Origin: Closterium sp. NIES-65
Taxonomy: Eukaryota > Streptophyta > Zygnematophyceae > Desmidiales > Closteriaceae
Assembly: GCA_948144175.1 (NCBI GenBank)
Contig: CANXME010000532.1
Location: forward strand, 501,001 to 565,000
Direction of reading: 5' to 3'
DNA: 64,000 nt
Made by a program: the position numbers and the translations under genes. A model generated the notes under the pieces. The model saw only the letters and a program-made list of their open reading frames with translations, had not been told where the DNA came from and searched no databases. Positions 33,181-42,800 of the stretch are shown here, in pieces (position 1 is the first letter of the stretch; every line of letters starts with the position of its first letter).

Positions 33181-36100
33181 CAGCATCTACTCATGCGCCC
33201 CCATGTCTCAGAGATCATCGACTCTGCCCTCGCAATCTTCCCAAGCACCCCTTCCCCGGACTCTTGGGACACATGGAAGCTCGACCTCACCCTTAACCTC
33301 AAGCGCTTCTCCAACCAGGAGAGACGCCGCGTCGATGGCACTATCGCACATTTGGAACACACCATAGGCTCACTACAGCGGCATGCTGCGTACACGCCCC
33401 TGACTCAGGCCTAGGCTAACCGCCTTGACCAAGCAAGACTCCATCTGGCCAGGTATGAAGCCTCGAAAGCCTCCGAGATTGCGCTCAAGGCCAAGCTCAA
33501 AGTGGAAGGGCTCAGAGAAATGGGAGTCTCCTCCCTTCTCTCTGGCCTCAACTCGCGAATCAAGGGCTCAATCATCAGCTTCCTGACCTTACCTAATGGA
33601 CAAACAATGTCGGACCTCCCCACCATGACCAGCTTGTGCTCTAACTTCTTCCAGACACTCTATAGCGGAAGCAACCCCGACACCCCTAACACTCCCTTCT
33701 GGCAACACATCCCCCCCTCCTCCATCCCGAACCCCCTACTCCTACGCCTTGGCGCCCCCTTCTCCCTAGCCGAAATTGGAAAAGCACTGCTCTCTCTGTC
33801 TCGAGGAAAAACCCCCGGCCCATACGGCCTTCCCGGGGAACTCTTTCGGCAATTCGCCCCGCGATTTGCACCGGTCTTCCACTCCCTGCTCTCCCCACTA
33901 CAGCCTCTCTCTCGCCTACCCCCGTCCATGCTGACCGGATGTACTGTCCTTATCCCCAAAAGGGATGACTCCTCGCTAGTAGAGAATCTCCGCCCCATCA
34001 TGTCAGTAGATCTGCACTGTGGATGCCCGATTGATCCTGGAGAGGGTTACAGGCGCGTTCGCCTGGGGGGTTATGGGCGCACTGACCCGCTACTGAAACA
34101 AGCCCTTTTATCCCAGTGGTCTAGTGGTTGGGATTCTGACACATCACTCTCATGAGCGCTGATTACTAAGTACTCGCTCTGTGTCTTGCTAACTGCCTTC
34201 AGCTCGCTCTTCCTCAGCTCATCCACCCATCCCAAACCGCCTTTATTAAACCCCGGAAAATCAAAGACACAATCAACGATACCCTCGACATCATGGACTG
34301 GGCAACCTTCACCTCGACCCCTCTTCTTGCTCTTATGGTGGACTTTCGGAAAGCCTATGACCTTGTTGATCGCCCTTTTCTCCTCCAAGCCTTGGCGGTC
34401 CTCGGGCTCCCTGCACCCTTCATCCAATGGGTACGACTAATGCACTCCAACACGAACACATGAATCTCCGTCAACAACATGCTCGGACCCACCATCCCTG
34501 TCCGTACGCGCATCCGACAGGGCTGTCCTCTGGCACCTCTACTTTTCGTCTGTCTCATCGAGATCTTTCACCGCTACATGTCCCTCTTCCTCCCTGGCTT
34601 CGCTCTGTCCCCCGTTCAGCACCGACTCATGGCATGCTACGCCGATGATGTCACTCTCTTCCTCACCTCAGACACAGAGCTCGGCCTTGCAGTGATACTC
34701 CTAGGTGTTTTCGGATCCGTGTCTGGGGAGGTCCCCAATGGGAACAAATGCTCCATTGTTCCTTTCAATATCCCCCCCACTGACCTCGTGCACGCCAGAC
34801 CTATTCCCGTCCGAGCCCCCAATGAAGCAGAACGCATCATTGGAATTTACATTGAACGACTACACCCCGGATCCACCACCTGGACTAAGACTTTTGCCCG
34901 TATACAAAGCACCGCCAAATTCCTGGCAGCCTTACATGCCACTGTCACGTGCCGCAAATCTCTGTCCTCGATCTTTCTGAACTCTGTCGTCTCCTATCCT
35001 GGCTGCTTCCAACCTGTACCACCCGACACCATCAAACGACTAGACATATCCGTTGGAAACTTCCTCTCATCCTCGAAACATAAACAGGACGGCCTCGCAC
35101 AACGCTTCCTCCCCAAAGGTCTCCTTTACAACTCACCCCAAAACGGCGGGGTTGGGGCGATCGCCCCATCTACCCAAGTCAATGCCCTCGCTATCCAGCA
35201 TGCCCTGCTCAGATTTGGACCCACCCCGTCCGAGGAAGTCACACGTACCCTGACCCCGTTCCCCTTCGGGCTTCACGGTCTGCTCTCCCATAAAGCCATC
35301 CTTGAACGCGACTATCTTCCCTCCTTCATCCCCCCTCGGGCACTGGACGAACTTAAAGCCCTCCTCTCCCTCCCCCTGGTAATTCATGCCCCCCCCCCTA
35401 CGCATGCAATGCATCCTCACCGAACCTCTCGCCTTCAACCGCTCGCTCCTCAAACCCGACGATCGACCTTTCGGCACCCGTCAACACGAGCGTTTCCTGG
35501 TTACAAGTCAGCTCCGCATCGGACACATTGTCCGAAACACCAACTTTGACGTTGGCCCCATCTCTGCTCAAAAGTTATGCTCTCAAGTCCCGGAGGAGTT
35601 CCACGACGACGCAACACACATCCTCCCATATCTCATCAATGCTATCAAGCCTCCCTGGTGGGCCGCCTTCCGAACCCCTCACGCCTCCTGTGCCTCCTTA
35701 GGAGACTGGTTCATGCTCTCGGACGACCACTATTCCATCTCTCATCTAGCCCTCCATGTCGTCGCCTACATCCCCCCTTCTTCCGTCTCGGCTAATGTCC
35801 ACCTCGTCTCGCCAGAACATCGCATCACCCACACCCCAGCAAATACCGGACTCTTCCGTTTACAAGACCTCGTAGAGGTGCACGTCAGGGACTGGTGGCT
35901 CGCAGGGCCATTTCACACAAGGGCAGGGTTAGGAGCTAGGGTAGAACTTCTACAGGACGGCGTCCCCAGCCTCGCCGACATCCGCCGCCTCCTCTACTCA
36001 GCACAGCCGCTCACTCACCACAGCCAATGGACCCACGAACTCACCCTTCCTCGTCCTCCTCTCCCTGGCCTTAAGGACCCCTTTCTCAAAGACCAGCCGA

Positions 36101-36669
36101 GCCGCCAACGGGACATCCTCTTCAGACTCTACACACTCACCCTTCCCTCTGGATCACGCTTCCAATACTTTGACGATCGAGGGGTATGCCCCCGGTGCCC
36201 AGCTGCCGTCGTCGAGACACTGCCGCATATCTTTTTTGAATGCTTCTCCGCCGGAAATGTCATCTCGGCCCTCCGCACAATCACTGACCGCCACCTCGGA
36301 CAAACCACCCCCGGCGAACACATATTTTTCCCGATACAGTCACGGGTTGGACAGTCCCCCCCTTGGAGTCTACTAGTTGGAGCTGCAATGAAGACGCTGT
36401 GGAACAGCCACTGCGACCACAGATACCGCAACTCCTCCTCCTCGAGCTTCGAGATCCTGCAGCTGATTCTAGCCCAGTTCCTCATCGCCTTCAAAATTTA
36501 TATGTGGAGAGGCAGACGCCAATCTGCCAAGAAGCGTCAACGCATATCCTCTAGCATCAGGCGAGCACAGAAACTCCGATTCCTCCTCTTCGACATAACC
36601 GGTACACCCTCCATTCACCTCGACCTCAGATTCTCATGGCTTCTGGGAAACCCGTTCCGACCACCGTAG
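33181..36669 (+). pseudogene. LINE reverse transcriptase and zf-RVT finger
   Basis: RT motifs in order: RGKTPGPYGLPGELFR, LIPKRDDSSLVENLRPI, (insert), LPQLIHPSQTAFIKPRK, LMVDFRKAYDLVDRPFL, RIRQGCPLAPLLFVCLIE and the catalytic LMACYADDVTLFL. The C-terminal zf-RVT-type finger is CPRC...ETLPHIFFEC near 36190-36240. The frame before the insert and the frame after it differ by exactly the 149-bp insert length. The 3' third is open in another frame after the C run. This layout fits an L1-type plant or algal LINE. Confidence 0.83.
34012..34160 (+). mobile_element. 149-bp insert in the LINE with a tRNA-Glu-like 5' half
   Basis: The insert interrupts the RT between RPIMSVD and DY-VLALCL. GAT stands at both edges (34009-34011 and 34161-34163). 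It contains a CAGGCG/CGCCTG hairpin and, at 34111-34153, TCCCAGTGGTCTAGTGGTT followed by GGGATTCTGAC, which matches the acceptor-D-arm region of tRNA-Glu (box A). No box B is seen, so this is at most a truncated SINE or a tRNA fragment. Confidence 0.5.
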
Positions 36670-36835
36670 CCAGCCATCGCATAGAGCGTCTCCCCAGGCT
36701 GCTGGCGATTGTCCGTTAGGACAAGGAATAACGTGTGTTCCACGTGCTCCTTTTCAGGATGCTGGCCACCTCGGCCATGTTTCTAGACAGCTCTATGGTT
36801 TAATCTTTGTACATTGATTAAGATCAATATATAAC

Positions 36836-37428
36836 CTCAAATCCAGTAATTTCGGGGAGTCGTTGGCCAATCACCCTTCCACCTGCTCTGCTGCCTGAAG
36901 GCCTGGAACTTTGTCGCTATTGGCTTTGCCGCCAGTCGCATGTGATTCATTCGCAGCCTGCAGCATCGCAAACGTCGCCTCGTGGGCGAGAGGTTTTCGC
37001 AAAGTAGCCAGACCAGATCTCAACCGTAATTTCGTGCTTGAGGTTAGAGGAATAGTTAGAAATCAAGTCACATTGCTCTAGGAATTAGTCCGACACGCGA
37101 TATTCCTTCCGACTAGATAAGTGATTTCTTTTCAAAGGCTGTGTTACAAGCCGTTCATTTCCTGGAGTCGTGCGGCCCACGGAGCGATAGGCCACCAGAA
37201 GTGAGAATAAAAGGAGAGAGAAAATAAGCAAGTCGGCACTGCGTTAGTCGTCTGGCTACGGTGGCATCGTTTGCGACAGGTCAGGCGACGGGCGAAGGCA
37301 AAGGGTTAACATAATATTGAAAGGACTAGCGTGAAGGGCCGGTGGCACGTGGCAGCTGACAGGCCTCGCGTGACACGAGACAGGTGGCAGGTGACAGTTG
37401 GCAGGTAACAGGTGACGGGGGCGCTGCG
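36836..37428. other. Upstream region of the PLAC8 gene
   Basis: No other gene is seen. Near 37350-37425 short GGCAGGTGACAG-type repeats lie just before the PLAC8 start codon. No clear TATA box was identified. Confidence 0.4.
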
Positions 37429-39464
37429 ATGGATGCGGATGAGAGTAGCGGGATCGGAGGCGCTCCGTGGAGCACAAATCTATTCGACTGTTCGACTGAC
37501 CCCAAAAGCTGTGAGTGTGGCGCAATAGGTCGTTACTCGGAAGCTTCAGGTCGCTTTGAGCAGCCGACGTGGATATTCATGTATGCTTGAATAACATGGA
37601 ATGCACACCGCCCCGCTGCTGAGATGGCGCATTGTAAGTTGCGATGGATACCTCCCCGCCAGCTTGGCTTTTGAGTCGCGTTTTAGCCGTTTATCCGCCT
37701 TGAGTATTCTTAACGCCGCAAAACTTTCCAGTCCTTTTTTCGTCGCATGCGCGTTTTATGATCGCAACGCCGGTTCCATCGTAACGTGACATGCAATGCC
37801 ACTCTCCGCAACGCCACTCTCGGCAATGCCACGTGTACGCATGCAGCGCATCCACGCCTCTCCATTCCCGTCCGATGCTGCTGCGCGGAGCATGCGTGGT
37901 TCCATAGCCTTGACGTTGCAGGGTATTTTTGAGAAATTTTAAAAGTACCATCCGTGGTTCCATTTCCATAGCCTCGCCCCGTGTCACTCCCACCGTAACT
38001 CGCCGTCCCGCACACAGCAGAAAGATAGAACAGCCCCCCTCCCTCTCCTACCATTCATAGCAACCTGCATCTGCCCACAGCGGCACTTCGGTCAAACACG
38101 TAACCTTTTGTATCCCGGTGTCTCCACTGCCCCTGCGCAGGTTACCTCGGTTGCTTCTGCCCCTGCGTGCTGTTCGGCCAGGTAAGCTCCACCTGTGGCT
38201 CCTTTCTTCCTGGTGTTCTCCGTCTGTCATCTTTTCTTTCCGCCGCCCTTCTACCTCAACCCTTCAGCTGCAATCACCTCCCATTGCCGCTTCTGTGACC
38301 CCCTAGCAACGCACTCACTCTTGGCCTTCCAGTCTCCGAAGCCCTTTCCTCACCTCCCGCCACCCAGCTCTTGGATTCAGTCTGTTTTTTCTGCTGAGCT
38401 TATAACCAGCCCCTCCTGACCCAAACCTGCCCTTCAGCCTTATCCGGTCACGCCCTTATTCCAATGCTGCTCAGCTCACTACCACCTATCCTAATCCACT
38501 CGTAACTGTTGCAGTGGCCTGCCTCTCCAGCTAGCGTTCTTCTTCTTTCACGCCACACCTCTTACTCCTCTTTGCCCTCCTCCTTCCTCTTTTCCCATAC
38601 CACCATTTGCCCCTTCCATCACTCCCTCACCCATCCCTCGCCGCCTCAGAACGTTCAACGGCTGCATGGGCGGCAGTGTTTTGGCCCATGTGTGATGCAT
38701 TGTCTGCTGGGCGGCTGCATTGTGCTGGCAGCATACAGCACCCTCGGCCCCGCTGCCTTCTGGTGCACGCCCATTTCCTGCTATGCCTGCAACTACCGCT
38801 CAGAGCTCCGGGCAAAGTACCACCTGAAGGTATCCATCCATGCTTCCCTGCTGGACTCTCTACTAGTTGTATTTCGCTTGTTCTTGGTCCATATGCCTAC
38901 TGGTGACCCTTATAAAAGGCCAGCACCATCCATCCAAATGCCTACTGGTGACTCTTCTTACCTGCTCCGTGCTTCTCTCCTGCGCGTTCCGGTTTGCCTC
39001 TTGTTGAGTCAGCATCCATTTGGATTTGCTGGTTCTTCCTCTCTCTATCCGTGTGATTTACTTGTGTACACTCTCTGGTTTCTCTGAGCACACAAGCCGG
39101 TATACATGGCATAGCTCCTTGGTTACTTCAGTTTCTTTAAAACCCATATGGGGGGGTCATGGAGCTGCTTCACTGTGCTTGCATAAAGGCTGATGGGCAT
39201 TGTTTGCATGGAGCTACTGGAAGCCTTGTCAAACCCTATTTGTTCTTGTGCCATGTGCCGTATCGTCATTCGCAGGCTGAGCCCGCAGGTGACTGTCCGA
39301 CGCACTTCCTCTGCCACCCCTGCGCCCTCTGCCAAGAGCACAGAGAGCTACAATCGCGTCCCAAACCCTCTGGGCTGGACTTCTATGGTGGGCGTTCAGG
39401 AGAGATTGTTGAGCTCACTGCACCCTCACCAGTGGGGAAAATGGAGTCTGTTTTCTCCTCATGA
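37429..39464 (+). CDS. PLAC8-family membrane protein (cell number regulator / PCR type), four exons
   Basis: Exons 37429-37510, 38141-38181, 38650-38829 and 39276-39464 join in phase to 163 residues. Introns run GTGAGT...GCGCAG, GTAAGC...CTCAG and GTATCC...CGCAG. The protein has the family's full motif order: PWSTNLFDCSTDPKS, then the CYLGCFCPCVLFGQ core made across two splice joins, a Cys-rich hydrophobic segment (CVMHCLLGGCIVLAAYS), RSELRAKYHLK, and GDCPTHFLCHPCALCQEHREL. The family sits in the plasma membrane and includes plant cadmium-resistance and fruit-weight/cell-number regulators; metal or calcium transport is inferred for members, not shown here. The start ATG follows a short repeat tract; no earlier in-frame ATG exists. 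The tail ending PVGKMESVFSS is unique. No damage is seen, so this is probably a live host gene. Confidence 0.88.
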
Positions 39465-39916
39465 TTTTTCAACTTATCAGATTAACAACATATTTACATG
39501 CAAGTGACGGCACTGTAACAGCTTGCAAGTTTTATATCCGAAAAGACGCCTTTCACTAAACCACCAGTTGCATAGCAGAAGTGTGCGTTTTTCTACTTGG
39601 GCAGCTGTGCAGTCACTAGTTTCGTGATAGTTTGCTTGCTAATGCATTTGGTGCATGGCCAGAAGAGAGTGTGGAGAACAGGCATGATACATGCACTTCA
39701 TTATGATCGTTATACCATAGTTTCCATGTTCTTAGAAGTGTGTCAATTGCATACCCAAACATTTCATAACGAGGTCTGAATCTAGCTTAGAATCAAGGCT
39801 TTCGGCTTTTCAAGGAGATCGCAAGGGCGTGTTTTCCAGTGACATCTAGCATGTACCAAACTTGGAACTCCCGTATCTTATCGACCATTTCATTTTCGCA
39901 GGCAAATTTCTGTGAA
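39465..39916. other. 3' flank of the PLAC8 gene; no other gene seen
   Basis: AT-rich sequence with only short frames. It separates the PLAC8 stop codon from the stop codon of the minus-strand exon at 39917, so the two would be convergent. Confidence 0.4.
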
Positions 39917-40046
39917 CTAAGCAGACACAAATCCTGAAACCACGCTGGTCTCGGAGAGGACACCCGCCTCGTTGCGCAAGCGAATGGGAGCTTCGCCCTT
40001 GGGCTGCTTGATGGTGATGGTGACCTCGTTATGAAATGTCTGTGGG
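39917..40046 (-). CDS. Possible C-terminal exon of an unidentified host gene
   Basis: On the minus strand a CCCCACAG acceptor is followed by a 43-codon frame with sober, non-repetitive composition (EVTITIKQPKGEAPIRLRNE) ending in TAG at 39917-39919. I do not recognise the family. No confident upstream exon was found; the adjacent minus-strand sequence to about 40110 is open in a different frame. It lies head to head with the plus-strand exon at 40142. It could be a remnant or a mis-called exon. Confidence 0.35.
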
Positions 40047-40141
40047 GTCGGCCATGCTCTCACTGTCGTGCCACATCAAGTCCTCGCACTCCACTGGCCC
40101 ACCCAGAATTCCCTGTGAGTGCTGCTCCCCCCCCGCTCACC

Positions 40142-40854
40142 ATGTTCTCGCTTCGCTCTACTCTTGCAGCTCCCCAATTAGGAGCCTCGGTAACGCTGCA
40201 CCGGGAATCACGGGTTCTCCGCCCACCGCGACGTCTTCCTTGCTTATGCTCCACGCGCGCTGCCGTCTCCGCTGAGAGGCCTTACACGAGGTAACGACTC
40301 TACGGCCCTTCATGCCACATTTCTGGTTGCTTTCAGAAGTCTTTCCAGCTTTGGCTGTACTGCTTAGAAGTTCAGAGACGCAGCACTCAGGCTTTCGAGA
40401 TTGCGCTGCAAGTGCCGGGTATATCCACGTTACGCAACTTAGCTCATGTGTGCCCTCACATTCTTCAGAGCCCTGCAATGTCCTATCATCTCATTGTCGT
40501 CTCATTGTCCTTAGCACAGAACTCCCCACAGTCTTGTTATCGCACTGGACGTACCGAGCGTCTGTTCGTTGCACCGCGCCTCAGCTATTCCTTATCCACC
40601 ATCCTGGTCCCTCGCAGACGGGAATCTGGGCTCGGGACCCAAACATCGTCTCAAGTGCAAAATGCTTTGCCTCGCCTGTGCGCCGTAACTGTGCTTCTCG
40701 CGGCACTGGTGGTGACGCCACTGGGGGAAGTAGCGGAGGCAGCGGAAGGCGGAGGTCGTGTTGGCGGTCAGGTGTTTCAGCGGTCTCAGAAAGCCAAGGA
40801 TCGAAAACCAGACAGCTCACGGACGGCCAAGTCGCCACCACCTCAATCGAAGAG
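40142..40854 (+). CDS. Thylakoid-targeted protein, first two exons (FLAP1/DUF1517-like?)
   Basis: Exon 1 40142-40290 (ATG MFSLRSTLAAPQLGASV..., donor GAG/GTAACG) and exon 2 40618-40854 (acceptor CTCGCAG, donor GAG/GTATGT) join in phase. The result is a bipartite plastid presequence: a Ser/Arg-rich stroma-targeting part, then a hydrophobic stretch (LCAVTVLLAALVVTPLG) ending in a VAEAAEG cleavage-like site. The mature start GGGRVGGQVFQRS resembles the Gly-Arg-Val-Gly-Gly start of DUF1517/FLAP1 thylakoid proteins, whose known member tunes photoprotection in fluctuating light. Later exons with the conserved DUF1517 domain were not found before the convergent gene at 41569, so the gene may be truncated or the family call wrong. 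Confidence 0.45.
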
Positions 40855-41371
40855 GTATGTGGGAAAAAGGGTGATTGTCGCTGATGGGTGCATATTGGTC
40901 AGTTCTTTTTTTGTATCTGCTGTTGCTGAATACTCTCAACCCCTTCTGAATAAAAATATTTCCCATACAGGTTCTTTTCAATCTCAAGTATTATGACGGC
41001 ACCTACCCTGCACATCTGATACCCTGCACATCTGATACGCTTACATGCAAATTTACAGGTTTATTATCATGAATAGAACTTATGACAACACAAGTTTTTT
41101 TCTCTCTTATGACATTCATCGACAACTAGTCAGTGGTTTTGCAACACTACATACTGCAAACAAAGTCCAATGAGGAAGGCATGCTAACCATAGAGCTCTT
41201 CCAAACTAAAGAGCGCCATCTGAACGGTCTTCAGCGTACCAGCAGAAGCACTAGCCGTAAGTATCCCTATATGCTGAAACCTTCAAGCTCCGCGCGTTCA
41301 CAGCCTCTGAGCGCCAACAGCCCAACCTTTGTGAACCCCCCCCCCCCCACGGCTTCACGTGCGGAGATGAA

Positions 41372-41569
41372 TCACTTGGGCATTTTTTTAATAGTTTGAA
41401 GGCCATAATTCGCTGCAGCAAAAACCGCAGCATGAACCACCACGGACGACGCTGGCACCCGGTTAGGAGCCACGTCTACAGAGCCCTTGTCTCCTGGGAT
41501 TTGCAACAAAAAGCCAGGAGATAGTGCGACGAACAGAGCCGTGGGGACGATGAGCGCTGACGCATTCAT
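41372..41569 (-). CDS. DUF3339-family small membrane protein
   Basis: A 65-residue single-exon protein. The family is about 60-70 residues in land plants, with two membrane segments and no known reaction. Signature elements seen are PTALFVALSPGFLLQIPG, a short basic/polar loop, and SSVVVHAAVFAAANYG. The start was set at the ATG before NASALIVPTALF, because the 32 upstream residues in the open frame are not conserved-looking and a CTGCAG acceptor-like site lies just before the ATG (possible 5' UTR intron). It converges on the plus-strand gene ending near 40854. It seems whole. The family is restricted to the plant lineage, which supports a streptophyte source. Confidence 0.72.
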   Translation of the reverse strand: MNASALIVPTALFVALSPGFLLQIPGDKGSVDVAPNRVPASSVVVHAAVFAAANYGLQTIKKMPK

Positions 41570-42453
41570 GGCTGCAGGAAGAGAACGAGGACGAGAAGCA
41601 CGAGCAAAAAAATGAGATTGCCGAATCGTTTCAACACTGAGACTCACGGTTAACAGAGATGGCAAGAAGAAATATGGAGTTCAAGGGCTTATGGGGGTGG
41701 AAACAGGCGACGCGGGTCCCCATGGTGAATAATCGCGATTTCTTGCGATATCGAGTCGCATATGCATGTCCAAGAGGCGTGGACAGCGAAAGGCATGTGA
41801 CACGTGGAGAGTCTGAGCAGGAGATGCAAGGGACCAGCCGCCATGCATGCCAACAGTAAAGTCCTTGCAAGACATCGAAAGGCGCCCCAAACCCAGGTAA
41901 ACACTGAGGGGTTGCCAGTTCGTACGCCTGTAAGGTCCTAGTGGTATACTATATTGTGTCTAGGTACCACGTAGTACACATAGAATACCACCTTACACCA
42001 TATGCGCCCTCCATAAGCCACTGAATATGGATATCTCTTGGCTTGGAATCTTTACATATTTACAATTATCCTGTTTCCCATATTTCAAGAAAATCGAAAG
42101 AGTAAAGGAAACAAACAAGATTCTTTCTCATACTGTTTTGATGTGCATAGGAGAAGCATCTAGGCAAAATACGGTACCGTACATGCAAGCCATTCAGATA
42201 TTATAAGCTCTCCAAATGTAATGAAGTATGTAAATTCCACTTTGTTTCGACTAACATAGCACCGCATGAGACTAGGACCATAATGAACCTTATGCAAAAT
42301 GATATGATCAAACTGGTATGGCTTTCCCAGAAAGCTACTTCAATTTGAATAGTGGAAACGTAATGGAAGGTAGTTGCTTGAAGGTCAATATTTATAATAT
42401 ATGAAATGACGTATCCACTAGTCCGTTTTTGTGTTCTTGTTATGGGTGCAATG
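41570..42453. other. AT-rich host sequence without a recognised gene
   Basis: Contains an imperfect inverted repeat at 41930-41996 (GTAAGG..GTGGTAT arms). Otherwise only short frames. CAATG at 42449-42453 is the left target duplication of copia B2. Confidence 0.45.
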
Positions 42454-42591
42454 TGTGTAAATGAGTAAGCAGGAATGAGGTGAACTATGAATGAAAGCAG
42501 TACAAATGTGAAACCCTAACTGGGTTGTACCCCCTATGGGATACCCCACTACAACCTACGCAGCAGTATAAGCTATAGATATGTTCTGACA
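42454..42591 (-). repeat. 3' LTR of copia B2
   Basis: 138 bp. On the minus strand TGTCAGAACATATC...TTTACACA. Confidence 0.9.
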
Positions 42592-42735
42592 CACCCCCAT
42601 AGGCAAAGTGGGGGAGAACAAGGGGTCACAAGACCAGTCAAGCAAGACAAAGCAAAGCTCAGGGTGGATCACAAAGTCACCACACAGTCCGAGCACAAGA
42701 GCAAGGCCAAAGGCCAGTTCACAAGCAAGAGTACA

Positions 42736-42785
42736 GACATATATATATAAAACTAGACAAGCAAGAGCAGGTATATATATATGTC
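42736..42785 (-). other. Predicted 3' stem-loop of copia B2
   Basis: GACATATATATATA (42736-42749) and TATATATATATGTC (42772-42785) form a perfect 14-bp stem around the conserved loop. Same position as in B1. Confidence 0.6.
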
Positions 42786-42800
42786 ACAGTACAAGTAAAG

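Larger units (their letters stand above)
32367..36835 (+). mobile_element. LINE retrotransposon, degenerate
   Basis: One long ORF2-like coding region with an APE endonuclease, a reverse transcriptase and a C-terminal zinc finger, followed by a 3' UTR ending in an AT-rich TTTGTACATTGATTAAGATC stretch near 36830. No LTRs are present. Damage: in-frame stops at 33178, 33412, 34167 and 34461, a 149-bp insert (34012-34160) and a frame change at a run of ten C (35389-35398). No clear poly(A) tail or target duplication. The 5' end is not defined. Confidence 0.85.

Noticed and set aside
34111-34153. A functional tRNA-Glu gene
   Set aside because: Only the acceptor and D-arm side is present; no anticodon stem, T arm or box B follows.
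22487-36859. A 16-base match TCCAGTAATTTCGGGG at 22487 and 36844
   Set aside because: A match of this length between two sites is expected about once by chance in 64 kb, and the flanks do not align.
40971-41260. A third exon for the thylakoid-targeted gene
   Set aside because: Candidate acceptors lead quickly to stop codons and no family motif appears.
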